Positions 1 to 11,854 of a stretch of 64,000 nt of DNA are shown here, piece after piece. The stretch is taken from positions 5,500,001-5,564,000 of the forward strand of contig NZ_CP029189.1 of the NCBI RefSeq assembly GCF_008642275.1, given 5' to 3'. The translations under genes were made by a program, and so were the position numbers. The DNA comes from Streptomyces venezuelae. Lineage in GTDB: Bacteria > Actinomycetota > Actinomycetes > Streptomycetales > Streptomycetaceae. How positions within the stretch are numbered: the first letter of the stretch is position 1; each line of letters opens with the position of its first letter. The notes beneath the pieces are model-generated. The model saw only the letters and a program-made list of their open reading frames with translations. It had not been told where the DNA came from and searched no databases.

Positions 1-1366
<1,366 letters not shown>

Positions 1367-1442
1367 TCAGTTGCTCGCGTCCACTGTGTTAGTTCTGAAA
1401 TAACGAACGGCTGTGAATACGCCAGCGTTCAAATTTCATAGT

Positions 1443-1561
1443 GTTTCGGTGGTCATAGCGTTAGGGAAACGCCCGGTTACATTCCGAACCCGGAAGCTAA
1501 GCCTTTCAGCGCCGATGGTACTGCAGGGGGGACCCTGTGGGAGAGTAGGACGCCGCCGAAC
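1443..1561 (+). rRNA. rrf: 5S ribosomal RNA
   Basis: About 119 nt beginning GTTTCGGTGGTCATAGCG and ending in CGCCGCCGAAC, with the conserved loop CCGAACCCGGAAGCTAAG and the hallmark 3' half GGGAGAGTAGGACGCCGCC. It follows the 23S by a spacer of about 76 nt, the normal position in an rrn operon. Ends are estimated from terminal stem pairing and may shift by 1-2 nt. Confidence 0.95.
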
Positions 1562-1566
1562 AACCC

Positions 1567-1642
1567 GCCCTTTTAGCTCAGTCGGTAGAGCGTCTCCATG
1601 GTAAGGAGAAGGTCAACGGTTCGATTCCGTTAAAGGGCTCCA
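1567..1642 (+). tRNA. tRNA-Thr (anticodon GGT)
   Basis: A full cloverleaf can be drawn: acceptor stem GCCCTTT with AAAGGGC, D arm GCTC/GAGC, anticodon stem TCTCC/GGAGA enclosing the 7-nt loop ATGGTAA (anticodon GGT, reading ACC and ACT threonine codons), and T arm AACGG/CCGTT with loop TTCGATT. The discriminator is T and CCA is encoded. It begins only about 5 nt after the 5S gene and is followed at once by a terminator, so it is very probably transcribed as the last member of the rRNA operon. Confidence 0.95.
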
Positions 1643-1648
1643 TCGAAG

Positions 1649-1685
1649 AAGGCCCCCGCCGTTTGGCGGGGGCCTTTTTTGTTTT
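1649..1685 (+). terminator. Rho-independent terminator of the rrn-tRNA operon
   Basis: A perfect 12-bp stem (AAGGCCCCCGCC with GGCGGGGGCCTT) closed by a GTTT loop is followed by a T-rich run. It lies 6 nt after the tRNA CCA and has the canonical stem plus U-tract form, which is relatively rare in GC-rich genomes. Confidence 0.93.
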
Positions 1686-1857
1686 CCGGCACCGTCCCGC
1701 CCTTCCGAGATCCTTTCAGAGACCCCCGCGGCGGCCGCCGCAGGCAGGAAGGGCGGTCCGAGACAGAGCTGCCTACCATGGATGTGAAGGGCAGATAAGG
1801 TACGTCCGGCGGCTTCGAGGTGCCCCCAAGGGCCGCTCGGCTGGCCCAGGAGGCGTG

Positions 1858-2472
1858 ATGACCGTACCCCCCGACGCAGCGGCGCCGCAGCACACGCAGA
1901 GCGACGCCGAGGACGTCCTCAAGAACGTCGGAAGCAGCTGGCACTGGGCGTTCGGCTTCGCCCTCGCGACCCTGATCCCCGGCATCCTCGTGCTCGTCTG
2001 GCCGGACGAGACGCTGCACGTCCTGGCCGTCATCATCGGCCTGCAGTTCCTGGTCGCCGGCGCCTTCCGGTTCGTCAGCGCCTTCTCGCACAGCCGCGAC
2101 GGCGGCAGCAGACTGGCGGGCGTCCTGATCGCGATGCTCGCCTTCCTGGCGGGCGTCCTGGTGCTGCGTCATCCGATGCAGACGATCGGGGCGCTGAGCT
2201 TGATCATCGGAGTGTTCTGGTTGCTGTCCGGAGTGCTCGCGGCGTTCACGGCGATCGCCGACCACACGCTCGTGCACCGAGGCCTTCAGTTCGGCCTGGG
2301 TGCTCTCGGTGCCGTCGCCGGAGTCGTCGTGCTGTGCTTCCCGGTGGACTCCGCCGTCGCCCTGACACGACTGCTGGGACTCTGGCTCGTCCTGCTGGGC
2401 GTGTTCGAGCTGGTGATGGCCTTCGCGCTGCGTTCCGCCACCCGCCGGATCACGCCGCCGCGTCCGGGCTGA
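1858..2472 (+). CDS. HdeD/DUF308 family membrane protein
   Basis: 204 residues. After a polar N-terminus of about 28 residues there are six hydrophobic helices spaced regularly (starting about residues 29, 53, 83, 107, 137 and 164), the pattern of DUF308/HdeD proteins, which carry pairs of repeated two-helix units. HdeD in enterobacteria is an acid-resistance membrane protein; the role in Streptomyces is unknown. ATG is chosen because AGGAGG lies 4 nt upstream; a GTG 3 nt earlier would sit too close to it. The gene is convergent with the SpoIIE-type phosphatase and separated from it by only 20 bp. Confidence 0.85.
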   Translation: MTVPPDAAAPQHTQSDAEDVLKNVGSSWHWAFGFALATLIPGILVLVWPDETLHVLAVIIGLQFLVAGAFRFVSAFSHSRDGGSRLAGVLIAMLAFLAGVLVLRHPMQTIGALSLIIGVFWLLSGVLAAFTAIADHTLVHRGLQFGLGALGAVAGVVVLCFPVDSAVALTRLLGLWLVLLGVFELVMAFALRSATRRITPPRPG

Positions 2473-2492
2473 CCGCGCCCGCCGTGCGCACG

Positions 2493-5018
2493 CTATTCGC
2501 TCGTGCGCTGTTCCGGGACGCGGAAGGCGAGGATGGCCATGTCGTCCGACGCGGGTTCCGCGGCGAAGCGTTCCACCGCGCGCAGGACACGGGAGGCGAC
2601 CGCACCCGCGGTGAGGCCCGTACAGGTGGTGAGGACCTCGGCGAGGCCGTCGTCGCCCAGCATGCGGGTGCCCTCGCGGCGTTCGGTGATGCCGTCGGTG
2701 ACGCAGAGCAGCACGTCGCCGGGGTCGAGGGTGAGGGTCTGCTCGTAGAGGTCCAGGTCGTCGATCACGCCCAGCAGCGGCTGCGGGTCCGCGGCGGCGT
2801 CGACCTGGCCGTTCGGGCGCAGGCGTAGCGGGAGCGGGTGGCCCGCGCAGACCACCTTCATCAGGGCGCCGCCGTCGGGCTGGGGGTGGAGTTCGCCGTA
2901 GAGGAGGGTGAGGAAGCGGCTGCGGGCGCCCTCGTCGAGGATGGCCGCGTTGAGGCGCTCCAGGACCGCGGGGCCGCCGAGGCCCTCGCGGGCCAGCAGG
3001 CGCAGGGCGTGCCGGGCGAGGCCCGTGACGGCCGCGGCCTCCGGGCCCGTGCCGCAGACGTCGCCGATGGCGAATCCGTACGCGCCGTCCCGGATCGGGA
3101 AGACGTCGTAGAAGTCGCCTCCGACCTCGTTGCCCTCGCCGGCCGCGCGGTAGATCACCTCGACCTCCATGCCGGGGATCGCCGGGGAGCCGGGCGGCAG
3201 CAGGCTGCGCTGGAGGGAGCGGCTGATCGCGGTGCGCTCCGAGTACAGGCGGGCGTTGTCGAGGGCCAGGGCGGCACGGCGGGAGAGGTCTTCGGCGAGT
3301 TCGAGGATCTCCTGGCGGAAGTGTTCCTCGCGCGGCTTGCCGAGGGTCAGCATGCCGATCACGCGGTTGCGGGCGAGGAGGGGAAGGACCACCGTCTCGC
3401 CGCCGACCGCGAGGGTCGCCTCGGGCCACGGGCGGGCGCCGGCCTCGCGGACCGGTTCGGGCGGGCGTACCTGGGAGAGGAGTTCCTTGAGGCCGTCGAT
3501 GCGCTCCTCGTCCTCGTGGAGGACGTAGGAGAGGTACGGGTCGGAGGACTGGTCGGCGATGGTGTAGACGGCGCACCAGGTGGCCAGGGTCGGGACGGTC
3601 ATCTGGGCCATGAGGGCCAGGGTCTGGTCCCGGTCGAGGGTGCCGGCCAGCAGGTCGGAGGCCTCGACGAGGAAGGACAGGGAGCCGCGGCGCAGGCGCT
3701 CCAGCTCGCCGAGGCGGGCCGACTCGACGGCGAGGGCGATGCGGTCGGCGGCGAACTGGAGGTGCAGGGCCTCTTCGTTGGAGTAGCGGCCGGGGGCTTC
3801 GGCTGCGACGCCGAGGGATCCGGTGAGGCGGCCTTCGACCTTGAGGGGGACGGTGACGGCGGAGCGCATGCCGGTGGCCTCCAGGAGCGGCACGGCTCCG
3901 GGGGAGGCGACGAGGTCGTCGTGGACGGCGGGCATGCGGGCCGAGCCGTAGCGGTTGGTGCCGGCCTCGACGGGGACGCGGGCGAAGCGCTGGCGGGTGG
4001 AGGGCAGGCCGGTGGTTGCACGGACCTCCAGCTCGGTCTCGTCGTCGGTGGCGAGCAGCAGGAAGGCGGCGTCGGCGTCGAGGAGGTCGCGGGCGCGTTC
4101 CACGGTGCGCTGGAGGAGTCCGTCGAGGTCGTCGGGGGCGGGGGAGCCGATGAAGACCTCGAAGGGGTCCGTGGGGCGGGGCTCGGTGAAGTGGCCGCTG
4201 TCGGAGGTGGGCACCCGTACCGGGGTCTGGAGCAGGGCGCGTTCGTCGTCGTGGACGAGGAGGCAGACGATGGACGGTTCGCCGTGGGCGTCGCGGACCC
4301 GCAGGTGCGAGGCGAAGACGGGGATGACGCGGCCGTCGGCGCCGCGGACGCCGTAGCTGCCTTCCCAGCGGGACAGGCGCAGGGCCTCGGCGATGCCGGT
4401 TCCGGTGCCGGGGGTCTGGGGCCAGGCGGCGAGTTCGGCGAGGGGGCGGCCGAGCGCCTTCTCGGCGGGGTGGCCGAAGATGTGCTCGGCGTCCTCGTTC
4501 CAGGCGGAGATGGCGTCGGCCGAGTCGATCTGGAGGACGGCGACGCGGACCCGGCTGTCGGCCAGGGGCAGCAGCTGGTCGGGGACGACGGGGCCCGCGG
4601 AGCGGGTACCGACCGGCCGGTCTGGCTGGTCCAGGCGGAACCACACGTGCTTGTGGGTGGCGGTGTACTCGACGCCCCAGCGGGTGGCGAGCGCGGCGCA
4701 CAGCATCAGGCCGCGGCCGTTCTCGCGGTCGGGGTCGGCGTAGGGGCGCTCGCCGGGGTGCTGGAGCGGGAGTTCGCGCTCCGGATACCGGTCGGCGACC
4801 TCGACCCGTACGCCGCCCTCGGCACGCAGGCACAGGACTTCGGCCCGGGTTCCGGCGTGGACCACGGCGTTGGTGACGAGCTCGCTGGTGAGGACCACCG
4901 CGTCGTCGACGATGTCCGCGAAGCCCCAGCCGTGCAGGGTGTCGCGGACGAACCCGCGGGCGGCGGCGACCGAGCGCCCGAGGGGATCGAAGCTGGCAGC
5001 CGCCCGTGCCGTGATCAC
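2493..5018 (-). CDS. SpoIIE-family serine phosphatase with N-terminal HATPase, PAS and GAF domains
   Basis: 841 residues. Domains in order: RsbW-like HATPase (about 10-125, motifs [11 protein letters not shown] and [15 protein letters not shown]), PAS (about 145-255), a first GAF (about 290-450), a second GAF (about 465-600) and a PP2C/SpoIIE phosphatase (about 615-835) with metal ligands in GGDFYDV, GDVCGTG, TDGITE and SDDMA. Such proteins both phosphorylate and dephosphorylate STAS-type anti-anti-sigma factors and so set stress sigma factor activity. The GTG start has AAGGAG 4 nt upstream; an ATG 60 nt further upstream lacks a good ribosome site. The gene is divergent from osaA, which suggests a stress-signalling partnership, but no anti-sigma partner is encoded nearby. 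Confidence 0.9.
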   Translation of the reverse strand: MITARAAASFDPLGRSVAAARGFVRDTLHGWGFADIVDDAVVLTSELVTNAVVHAGTRAEVLCLRAEGGVRVEVADRYPERELPLQHPGERPYADPDRENGRGLMLCAALATRWGVEYTATHKHVWFRLDQPDRPVGTRSAGPVVPDQLLPLADSRVRVAVLQIDSADAISAWNEDAEHIFGHPAEKALGRPLAELAAWPQTPGTGTGIAEALRLSRWEGSYGVRGADGRVIPVFASHLRVRDAHGEPSIVCLLVHDDERALLQTPVRVPTSDSGHFTEPRPTDPFEVFIGSPAPDDLDGLLQRTVERARDLLDADAAFLLLATDDETELEVRATTGLPSTRQRFARVPVEAGTNRYGSARMPAVHDDLVASPGAVPLLEATGMRSAVTVPLKVEGRLTGSLGVAAEAPGRYSNEEALHLQFAADRIALAVESARLGELERLRRGSLSFLVEASDLLAGTLDRDQTLALMAQMTVPTLATWCAVYTIADQSSDPYLSYVLHEDEERIDGLKELLSQVRPPEPVREAGARPWPEATLAVGGETVVLPLLARNRVIGMLTLGKPREEHFRQEILELAEDLSRRAALALDNARLYSERTAISRSLQRSLLPPGSPAIPGMEVEVIYRAAGEGNEVGGDFYDVFPIRDGAYGFAIGDVCGTGPEAAAVTGLARHALRLLAREGLGGPAVLERLNAAILDEGARSRFLTLLYGELHPQPDGGALMKVVCAGHPLPLRLRPNGQVDAAADPQPLLGVIDDLDLYEQTLTLDPGDVLLCVTDGITERREGTRMLGDDGLAEVLTTCTGLTAGAVASRVLRAVERFAAEPASDDMAILAFRVPEQRTSE

Positions 5019-5246
5019 GAGTCTCCTTCGACGCGGTTGGACATCGGGTGCCAGGTTACTTACCTTCGCGGTCGGCATGGTGCCGTCGTCGGGGATTCCA
5101 CCCGCAGGGTACGGCGGGTGTGCGATGGTGCCGAAGTGTTATGGCCGGGTTCGGCCAGGGTGAAACACTGGGCAGGCTTGCAGAGCCGGCTTGTGACGAG
5201 TCAGGCGTCCGGTGGAAGAGTGGTCGACCCTTTCGGGAGGGACACG

Positions 5247-8200
5247 GTGGAGTCTGGCGCAGCGGTACGGCGTACGGGAACGCGGCCGAAAGGCGGACGT
5301 TCCCGGCGCAGTGGCACGACGGAGGTCGATACCGCCGCTCTGAACCGGCTGCTCACGGCCCTGGTGTCGATGCGGGACGGGAACTTCCGCAAGCGGCTGA
5401 CGGTGTCCGGCGAGGGCGTGATGGCGGAGATCGCCGCCGTCTACAACGAGGTCGCCGACCGGAACCTCCACCTGACCGGGGAGCTGTCCCGGGTGCGGCG
5501 GACGGTGGGCCGTGAGGGCAAGCTGAGTGAACGGCTGGAAACAGGTGCCTGTGAGGGTTCCTGGGCAGCCGCGATCGATGCCTCGAACCAGCTGGTGGAC
5601 GATCTGGCCCGGCCGGTGTCCGAGGTGGGCCGGGTGCTGTCGGCGGTGGCCGAGGGCGATCTGGACCAGCGGATGGATCTGCGGACGCAGGCGGCCGAGG
5701 GGGCCGGGCATCCGCTGCGCGGGGAGTTCCTGAAGGTCGGGCGCACGGTCAACAACCTGGTCGACCAGCTGTCGGCGTTCACCGACGAGGTGACGCGCGT
5801 GGCGCTGGAGGTGGGTACCGAGGGCAAACTCGGTGGTCAGGCCCAGGTGCGCGGGATGTCGGGCTCCTGGAAGGATCTGACCGACTCCGTCAACACGATG
5901 GCGTACCGGCTCACCGCACAGGTGCGTGACATCGCTCTCGTCACGACGGCGGTGGCGAAGGGCGATCTGTCGCGCAAGGTCACGGTGCACGTGGCCGGCG
6001 AGATGCTCCAGCTGAAGAACACCGTGAACACGATGGTGGACCAGCTGTCGTCGTTCTCCTCCGAGGTGACCCGTGTCGCCCGTGAGGTGGGTACGGAGGG
6101 CGAGCTGGGCGGCCAGGCGAAGGTCCCCGGGGTCGCGGGTGTGTGGAAGGACCTGACGGACTCGGTCAACACCATGGCCGGGAACCTGACGGCCCAGGTG
6201 CGCGGGATCGCGCAGGTCACGACGGCGGTCGCGAACGGTGACCTGTCGCAGAAGGTACGGGTCAGCGCGCGCGGCGAGGTGGCGCAGCTGGCCGAAACGA
6301 TCAACCAGATGACCGAGACGCTGCGGACCTTCGCGGACGAGGTCACGCGTGTGGCCAGTGAGGTCGGGGCGAAGGGTCTGCTCGGCGGCCAGGCGCAGGT
6401 GCCGGGGGCGGCCGGGACGTGGAAGGACCTCACCGACTCGGTGAACACGGTCTTCCGCAACCTCACCACCCAGGTGCGGGACATCGCGCAGGTGACGACG
6501 GCGGTGGCCAACGGCGACCTGTCCCAGAAGGTCACGGTCGACGTCGCCGGCGAGATGCTGGAGCTGAAGAACACCGTCAACACGATGGTCGACCAGCTGT
6601 CGTCCTTCGGTGCGGAAGTGACGCGTGTGGCCCGTGAGGTCGGCGTCGAGGGTGAACTGGGCGGCCAGGCGCAGGTGCCGGGCGCCGCGGGGACGTGGAA
6701 GGACCTCACCGACTCGGTGAACACCGCCTTCCGCAACCTCACCGGGCAGGTGCGCAACATCGCGCAGGTGACGACGGCGGTGGCCAACGGCGACCTGTCC
6801 CAGAAGGTCACCGTGGACGTCTCCGGCGAGATGCTCCAGCTGAAGAACACCGTGAACACGATGGTGGACCAGCTGTCCTCCTTCGCCGACCAGGTCACGC
6901 GGATGGCGCGGGACGTGGGTACGGAGGGCCGCCTCGGCGGCCAGGCCCGGGTGGAGGGTGTGTCCGGCACCTGGAAGGAGCTCACCGACTCCGTCAACTT
7001 CATGGCCGGGAACCTGACCTCGCAGGTGCGCCAGATCGCCCAGGTGACGACGGCGGTGGCCCGGGGCGACCTGTCGCAGAAGATCGACGTGGATGCCCGG
7101 GGCGAGATCCTGGAGCTGAAGAACACCATCAACACGATGGTCGACCAGCTCTCGGCCTTCGCCGAGCAGGTGACCCGGGTGGCCCGGGACGTGGGTACGG
7201 AGGGCCGGCTCGGCGGTCAGGCGCAGGTGCCCGGGGTGGCCGGCGTATGGCGGGACCTGACGGACTCCGTGAACGGCATGGCCGGGAACCTGACCTCGCA
7301 GGTGCGCAACATCGCCCAGGTCGCCACGGCGGTGGCCCGCGGTGACCTGTCGCAGAAGATCGACGTGGATGCCCGGGGCGAGATCCTGGAGCTGAAGAAC
7401 ACCCTCAACACCATGGTCGACCAGCTCTCGAACTTCGCGGAGCAGGTGACGCGGGTGGCGCGCGAGGTGGGCACCGAGGGCATCCTCGGCGGCCAGGCGG
7501 AGGTGAAGGGGGTCTCCGGCACCTGGAAGGACCTCACCCAGTCCGTCAACTTCATGGCGAACAACCTGACGTCCCAGGTGCGCAACATCGCCGAGGTGAC
7601 CACCGCGGTGGCCATGGGCGACCTCTCCAAGAAGATCACCGTCGACGCCAAGGGCGAGATCCTCGAACTGGTCACCACCGTGAACACGATGGTGGACCAG
7701 CTGTCGTCCTTCGCGGAGCAGGTGACGCGGGTGGCGCGCGAGGTGGGCTCCGAGGGCATCCTCGGCGGCCAGGCCCGGGTGCGCGGGGTGACGGGCATCT
7801 GGAAGGACCTGACCGACAACGTCAACCTGATGGCCAACAACCTGACCTCCCAGGTGCGCAACATCTCGCAGGTCTCGGCCGCGGTCGCCAACGGCGATCT
7901 GACGAAGAAGGTCACGGTCGAGGCGCGCGGCGAGGTCGCGCAGCTCGCCGACACCGTCAACACGATGGTGAAGACCCTGTCCTCGTTCGCGGACGAGGTG
8001 ACGCGCGTGGCCCGTGAGGTGGGCACCGAGGGCCGTCTGGGCGGTCAGGCGCACGTGCCGGGCGTCTCGGGTACGTGGAAGGACCTCACCGACTCGGTGA
8101 ACTTCATGGCCTCGAACCTCACCGGTCAGGTGCGGCAGATCGCCATGGTCACGACCGCCATCGCCAAGGGCGACATGACCAAGAAGATCGACATCGACGC

Positions 8201-10781
8201 CCGGGGCGAGATCCTGGAGCTCAAGACGACCATCAACACGATGGTCGACCAGCTGTCCTCCTTCGCGGACCAGGTGACCCGGGTGGCCCGCGAGGTGGGT
8301 ACCGAGGGCATCCTGGGCGGTCAGGCGCGGGTCCGGGACGTCGACGGCACGTGGCGGGACCTGACCGAGTCCGTGAACGAGATGGCCGGGAACCTCACCC
8401 GGCAGGTGCGCGCGATCGCGGCCGTGGCCACCGCGGTGACCCGCGGTGACCTCAACCTGAAGATCGACGTGGACGCGGCGGGCGAGATCCAGGTCCTGCA
8501 GGACAACATCAACACGATGATCGCGAACCTGCGCGACACCACCCTGGCCAACAAGGAGCAGGACTGGCTCAAGGGCAACCTCGCCCGGATCTCCGCCCTG
8601 ATGCAGGGCCGTCGGGAGCTCGACGACGTGGCCTCGCTGATCATGAGCGAGCTGACCCCGGTGGTCTCCGCGCAGCACGGCGCCTTCTTCCTGGCGCTGC
8701 CCGCCGGCGGTACCACCGAGATCGGGACGGAGGGGGGCGCGGAGGGCTCGTACGAGCTGCGGATGCGCGGGAGTTACGCGTACGCCGGCGGCCAGATGCC
8801 CATCTCCTTCCGGCCGGGGGAGGGGCTGATCGGGGCGGTCGCCGAGGAGAAGCGGATGATCCTCGTCGAGAACACCCCGCCGGGCTACCTGAAGATCTCC
8901 TCGGGTCTGGGGGAGGCGCCTCCGGCGCATGTGATCGTGCTGCCGGTGCTCTTCGAGGGGAAGCTGCTCGGCGTCATCGAGCTGGCCTCCTTCACGCCCT
9001 TCACCCAGATCCAGAAGGACTTCCTCAGCCAGATCGCCGAGATGATCGGTACGAGCGTCAACACCATCAGCGTCAACTCCAAGACGGAGATGCTGCTGAA
9101 GCAGTCGCAGGAGATGACCGAGCAGCTGCGCGAGCGCTCCGACGAACTGGAGAACCGGCAGAAGGCCCTGCAGGCCGCCAACGCGGAACTGGAGGAGAAG
9201 GCCGAGCTGCTGGCCCAGCAGAACCGGGACATCGAGGTGAAGAACACCGAGATCGAGGAGGCGCGGCAGGTCCTGGAGGAGCGTGCCGAGCAGCTCGCGG
9301 TCTCGATGCGCTACAAGTCCGAGTTCCTGGCGAACATGTCGCACGAGCTGCGGACCCCGCTCAACTCGCTGCTGATCCTGGCCAAGCTGCTCGCCGACAA
9401 CGCGGAGGGGAACCTCTCGCCGAAGCAGGTGGAGTTCGCCGAGACCATCCACGGCGCGGGTTCCGACCTGCTGCAGCTGATCAACGACATCCTCGACCTG
9501 TCGAAGGTCGAGGCCGGGAAGATGGACGTCTCGCCGACCCGGATCGCGCTGGTCCAGCTCGTGGACTACGTGGAGGCGACCTTCCGGCCGTTGACGGCGG
9601 AGAAGGGCCTGGACTTCTCGGTACGGGTCTCCCCGGAGCTGCCCGCCACGCTGCACACCGACGAGCAGCGGCTGCTCCAGGTGCTGCGGAACCTGCTGTC
9701 CAACGCGGTGAAGTTCACCGACACCGGGGCGGTGGAGCTGGTGATCAGGCCGGCGGGCGCCGATGTGCCCACCGCGATCCGTGAGCAGCTGCTGGAGGCG
9801 GGTTCGCTGCGGGAGGCGGACGCGGACCTGATCGCCTTCTCGGTCACCGACACCGGGATCGGGATCGCCGCGAGCAAGATGCTGGTGATCTTCGAGGCGT
9901 TCAAGCAGGCGGACGGCACGACGAGCCGCAAGTACGGCGGCACCGGGCTGGGGCTGTCCATCAGCCGGGAGATCGCCCGCCTGCTGGGCGGGGAGATCCA
10001 CGCGGCCAGCGAGCCGGGCCGCGGCTCCACCTTCACGCTGTACCTGCCGCTCCACCCGAGCGAGCTGCCCCCGCAGGGGTACGCGCCGCCGACCCCCGGT
10101 GGGGCCCGCGGCGAGCTGTACCGCAAGTCGCCCGCGGCGGGCCGGCCGGCGCTGCCGGGTACCCCGGCGGGGCCTGCGGCCGCGCCGTCGGTGCACGCGC
10201 AGCCGGTACGGCCGGCGCTGTCGGCGGCGGATCCGGCCGGGCAGGGGCAGGGCGGCGGGGCCGCGCTGTTCCGGCGGCGGCGCAAGGCGGCGAGCGATCT
10301 GGAGCCGCGTACGGCGGTGCCGGGCCAGCCGAACGTGGTCGGGGCCGAGGACGGCTGGGGCAGCGCGGAGGAGGAGCTTCCGGTGGTGCCCCGGACGTAC
10401 GACTTCCACGGCGAGAGGGTGCTCATCGTCGACGACGACGTACGCAACGTCTTCGCGCTCACCAGCGTGCTGGAGCAGCACGGACTGGCCGTGCTGTACG
10501 CGGAGAACGGGCGGGAGGGCATCGAAGTCCTGGAGCAGCACGACGATGTGACGGTGGTGCTGATGGACATCATGATGCCCGAGATGGACGGGTACGCGAC
10601 GACCTCGGCGATCCGGCGGATGCCGCAGTTCGCCGGGCTGCCGATCATCGCGCTGACGGCGAAGGCGATGAAGGGGGACCGCGAGAAGGCGATCGACTCC
10701 GGCGCTTCCGACTACGTCACCAAGCCGGTCGATCCCGACTACCTGCTGTCGGTGATGGAGCAGTGGATGCGCGGCAAGTGA
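5247..10781 (+). CDS. osaA: Hybrid histidine kinase with ten HAMP-type repeats (OsaA)
   Basis: 1844 residues. Order: a short basic N-terminus, a degenerate HAMP pair, ten 92-residue HAMP repeats (about residues 199-1115), GAF (about 1120-1270), a coiled coil (about 1275-1350), HisKA with the H-box SHELRTPL (phospho-His about 1366), HATPase_c with GTGLGLSIS, a Pro/Ala-rich linker, and a C-terminal receiver with phospho-Asp about 1774 in [11 protein letters not shown] and the conserved Lys in TKPVD. There is no transmembrane helix, so this is a cytosolic kinase. OsaA of S. coelicolor is linked to osmoadaptation together with OsaB. GTG start with GGGAGG 6 nt upstream. The closest architectural parallel is the fungal group III kinases (Nik1/Os-1), which also carry about 90-residue HAMP repeats. 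Confidence 0.93.
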   Translation: MESGAAVRRTGTRPKGGRSRRSGTTEVDTAALNRLLTALVSMRDGNFRKRLTVSGEGVMAEIAAVYNEVADRNLHLTGELSRVRRTVGREGKLSERLETGACEGSWAAAIDASNQLVDDLARPVSEVGRVLSAVAEGDLDQRMDLRTQAAEGAGHPLRGEFLKVGRTVNNLVDQLSAFTDEVTRVALEVGTEGKLGGQAQVRGMSGSWKDLTDSVNTMAYRLTAQVRDIALVTTAVAKGDLSRKVTVHVAGEMLQLKNTVNTMVDQLSSFSSEVTRVAREVGTEGELGGQAKVPGVAGVWKDLTDSVNTMAGNLTAQVRGIAQVTTAVANGDLSQKVRVSARGEVAQLAETINQMTETLRTFADEVTRVASEVGAKGLLGGQAQVPGAAGTWKDLTDSVNTVFRNLTTQVRDIAQVTTAVANGDLSQKVTVDVAGEMLELKNTVNTMVDQLSSFGAEVTRVAREVGVEGELGGQAQVPGAAGTWKDLTDSVNTAFRNLTGQVRNIAQVTTAVANGDLSQKVTVDVSGEMLQLKNTVNTMVDQLSSFADQVTRMARDVGTEGRLGGQARVEGVSGTWKELTDSVNFMAGNLTSQVRQIAQVTTAVARGDLSQKIDVDARGEILELKNTINTMVDQLSAFAEQVTRVARDVGTEGRLGGQAQVPGVAGVWRDLTDSVNGMAGNLTSQVRNIAQVATAVARGDLSQKIDVDARGEILELKNTLNTMVDQLSNFAEQVTRVAREVGTEGILGGQAEVKGVSGTWKDLTQSVNFMANNLTSQVRNIAEVTTAVAMGDLSKKITVDAKGEILELVTTVNTMVDQLSSFAEQVTRVAREVGSEGILGGQARVRGVTGIWKDLTDNVNLMANNLTSQVRNISQVSAAVANGDLTKKVTVEARGEVAQLADTVNTMVKTLSSFADEVTRVAREVGTEGRLGGQAHVPGVSGTWKDLTDSVNFMASNLTGQVRQIAMVTTAIAKGDMTKKIDIDARGEILELKTTINTMVDQLSSFADQVTRVAREVGTEGILGGQARVRDVDGTWRDLTESVNEMAGNLTRQVRAIAAVATAVTRGDLNLKIDVDAAGEIQVLQDNINTMIANLRDTTLANKEQDWLKGNLARISALMQGRRELDDVASLIMSELTPVVSAQHGAFFLALPAGGTTEIGTEGGAEGSYELRMRGSYAYAGGQMPISFRPGEGLIGAVAEEKRMILVENTPPGYLKISSGLGEAPPAHVIVLPVLFEGKLLGVIELASFTPFTQIQKDFLSQIAEMIGTSVNTISVNSKTEMLLKQSQEMTEQLRERSDELENRQKALQAANAELEEKAELLAQQNRDIEVKNTEIEEARQVLEERAEQLAVSMRYKSEFLANMSHELRTPLNSLLILAKLLADNAEGNLSPKQVEFAETIHGAGSDLLQLINDILDLSKVEAGKMDVSPTRIALVQLVDYVEATFRPLTAEKGLDFSVRVSPELPATLHTDEQRLLQVLRNLLSNAVKFTDTGAVELVIRPAGADVPTAIREQLLEAGSLREADADLIAFSVTDTGIGIAASKMLVIFEAFKQADGTTSRKYGGTGLGLSISREIARLLGGEIHAASEPGRGSTFTLYLPLHPSELPPQGYAPPTPGGARGELYRKSPAAGRPALPGTPAGPAAAPSVHAQPVRPALSAADPAGQGQGGGAALFRRRRKAASDLEPRTAVPGQPNVVGAEDGWGSAEEELPVVPRTYDFHGERVLIVDDDVRNVFALTSVLEQHGLAVLYAENGREGIEVLEQHDDVTVVLMDIMMPEMDGYATTSAIRRMPQFAGLPIIALTAKAMKGDREKAIDSGASDYVTKPVDPDYLLSVMEQWMRGK
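5841..8600 (+). repeat. Ten tandem 276-bp units inside osaA
   Basis: The junction motif LGGQA recurs exactly every 276 bp (unit starts 5841, 6117, 6393 and so on to 8325). Each unit encodes a 92-residue HAMP-type module with the core [11 protein letters not shown], then TTAVAxGDLSxK, then [10 protein letters not shown]. Units 3 and 4 are almost identical at both protein and DNA level; unit 10 diverges near its end where it joins the GAF domain. Such an array is prone to unequal recombination and assembly collapse, so copy number should be confirmed with long reads. Confidence 0.95.
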
Positions 10782-11055
10782 CCGCCGGGAGAGCGGAAGG
10801 ACACCGATCGCCGACCCACTGCGCCCGGCGCGGTGTGAGAGGGCTGTGAACGGGGAACCTTCTGCTCTCCCACCACGTTTGCGCTTCGTGCACAGTGACA
10901 TCTTGGTGACAGGGTGTGGCGATCTCGGGACTGGGGCTACGATGACCGGCACAAGGACGGACGGCGCAAGGATGCCGTCCTCTGGGGCGGGCCCCGGCGC
11001 ACAGACCGGAGCCCGGAGCCGGGGAGGCCCCATGCCGGGGCGAGGAGGACAGGGC

Positions 11056-11739
11056 ATGGTGCAGAAGGCCAAGATCCTCCTGGTCGACGACCGGCCGGAG
11101 AATCTGCTGGCGCTGGAGGCCATCCTCTCCGCGCTCGATCAGACACTGGTCCGGGCGTCGTCGGGGGAGGAAGCGCTCAAAGCGCTGCTGACGGACGATT
11201 TCGCGGTCATCCTGCTGGATGTCCAGATGCCGGGCATGGACGGATTCGAAACGGCCGCGCACATCAAGCGGCGGGAACGGACCCGGGACATCCCGATCAT
11301 CTTCCTCACCGCGATCAACCACGGTCCGCACCACACGTTCCGCGGCTACGCGGCGGGTGCGGTCGACTACATCTCCAAGCCGTTCGACCCCTGGGTGCTG
11401 CGGGCCAAGGTCTCGGTCTTCGTGGAGCTGTACACGAAGAACTGCCAACTGCGCGAGCAGGCGGCCCTGCTGCGGCTCCAGCTGGAGGGCGGCGGCTCGG
11501 GCGGCGTGGACGCGGGCAAGGAGACGGCCGGACTGCTGGCCGAGCTCTCCGCCCGGCTCGCGGCGGTCGAGGAGCAGGCCGAGGCGCTGACCAAGCAGCT
11601 CGGCGAGGATTCGGCCGACGCCGGCGTGGTCGCGACCGCGGCTCATCTGGAGCGCAAACTCACCGGGCTGCGGAGGGCACTCGACGCGCTGGAGCCGGGG
11701 AGCGCCGGAGGGGCGTCGGTCCTGCCCGCGCAGAACTGA
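11056..11739 (+). CDS. osaB: Response regulator with C-terminal coiled coil (OsaB)
   Basis: 227 residues: a receiver domain (about 1-125) with acidic pair VDD, phospho-Asp in LLDVQMPGMDG and the conserved Lys in SKPFDP, followed by a Leu/Glu/Arg-rich coiled coil (about 125-215) and no DNA-binding domain. In S. coelicolor OsaB is required for osmoadaptation, and the adjacent hybrid kinase is its presumed partner. Output is probably through protein-protein contact. The ATG is chosen because GAGGAGGAC precedes it; the frame stays open upstream but that part is Gly/Arg-rich and not domain-like. It lies 275 bp after osaA, leaving room for its own promoter. Confidence 0.92.
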   Translation: MVQKAKILLVDDRPENLLALEAILSALDQTLVRASSGEEALKALLTDDFAVILLDVQMPGMDGFETAAHIKRRERTRDIPIIFLTAINHGPHHTFRGYAAGAVDYISKPFDPWVLRAKVSVFVELYTKNCQLREQAALLRLQLEGGGSGGVDAGKETAGLLAELSARLAAVEEQAEALTKQLGEDSADAGVVATAAHLERKLTGLRRALDALEPGSAGGASVLPAQN

Positions 11740-11854
11740 CCGTGCGCGGGTCGGTACTGGCGGTACGTCAAAGCGCCTACGGAGCCGACGACACGAACGG
11801 GTGAAGCGGTGGGCACGCGTGTCCACCGGCGTGCGCACCGGTAACCTCGGCCCC

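Noticed and set aside
1567..1642. tRNA-Thr as an attachment site for an integrated element
   Set aside because: No integrase, excisionase or duplicated tRNA 3' end is visible downstream; the following genes are chromosomal core genes.
1630..4833. Minus-strand frame of 1067 codons over the DUF308 and SpoIIE genes
   Set aside because: Arg/Pro-rich shadow of the phosphatase in another frame; the phosphatase frame itself holds all the domains.
5841..8600. Regular 276-bp repetition as a CRISPR-like array
   Set aside because: The units are coding, in frame, and contiguous without spacers; they are protein domain repeats.
5139..11123. Very long open frame on the minus strand opposite osaA (1994 codons)
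   Set aside because: It is the antisense of the HAMP-repeat kinase. GC-rich third positions on the true strand leave few stops on the opposite strand; the product is Arg/His/Leu-rich with no domain and no ribosome site.
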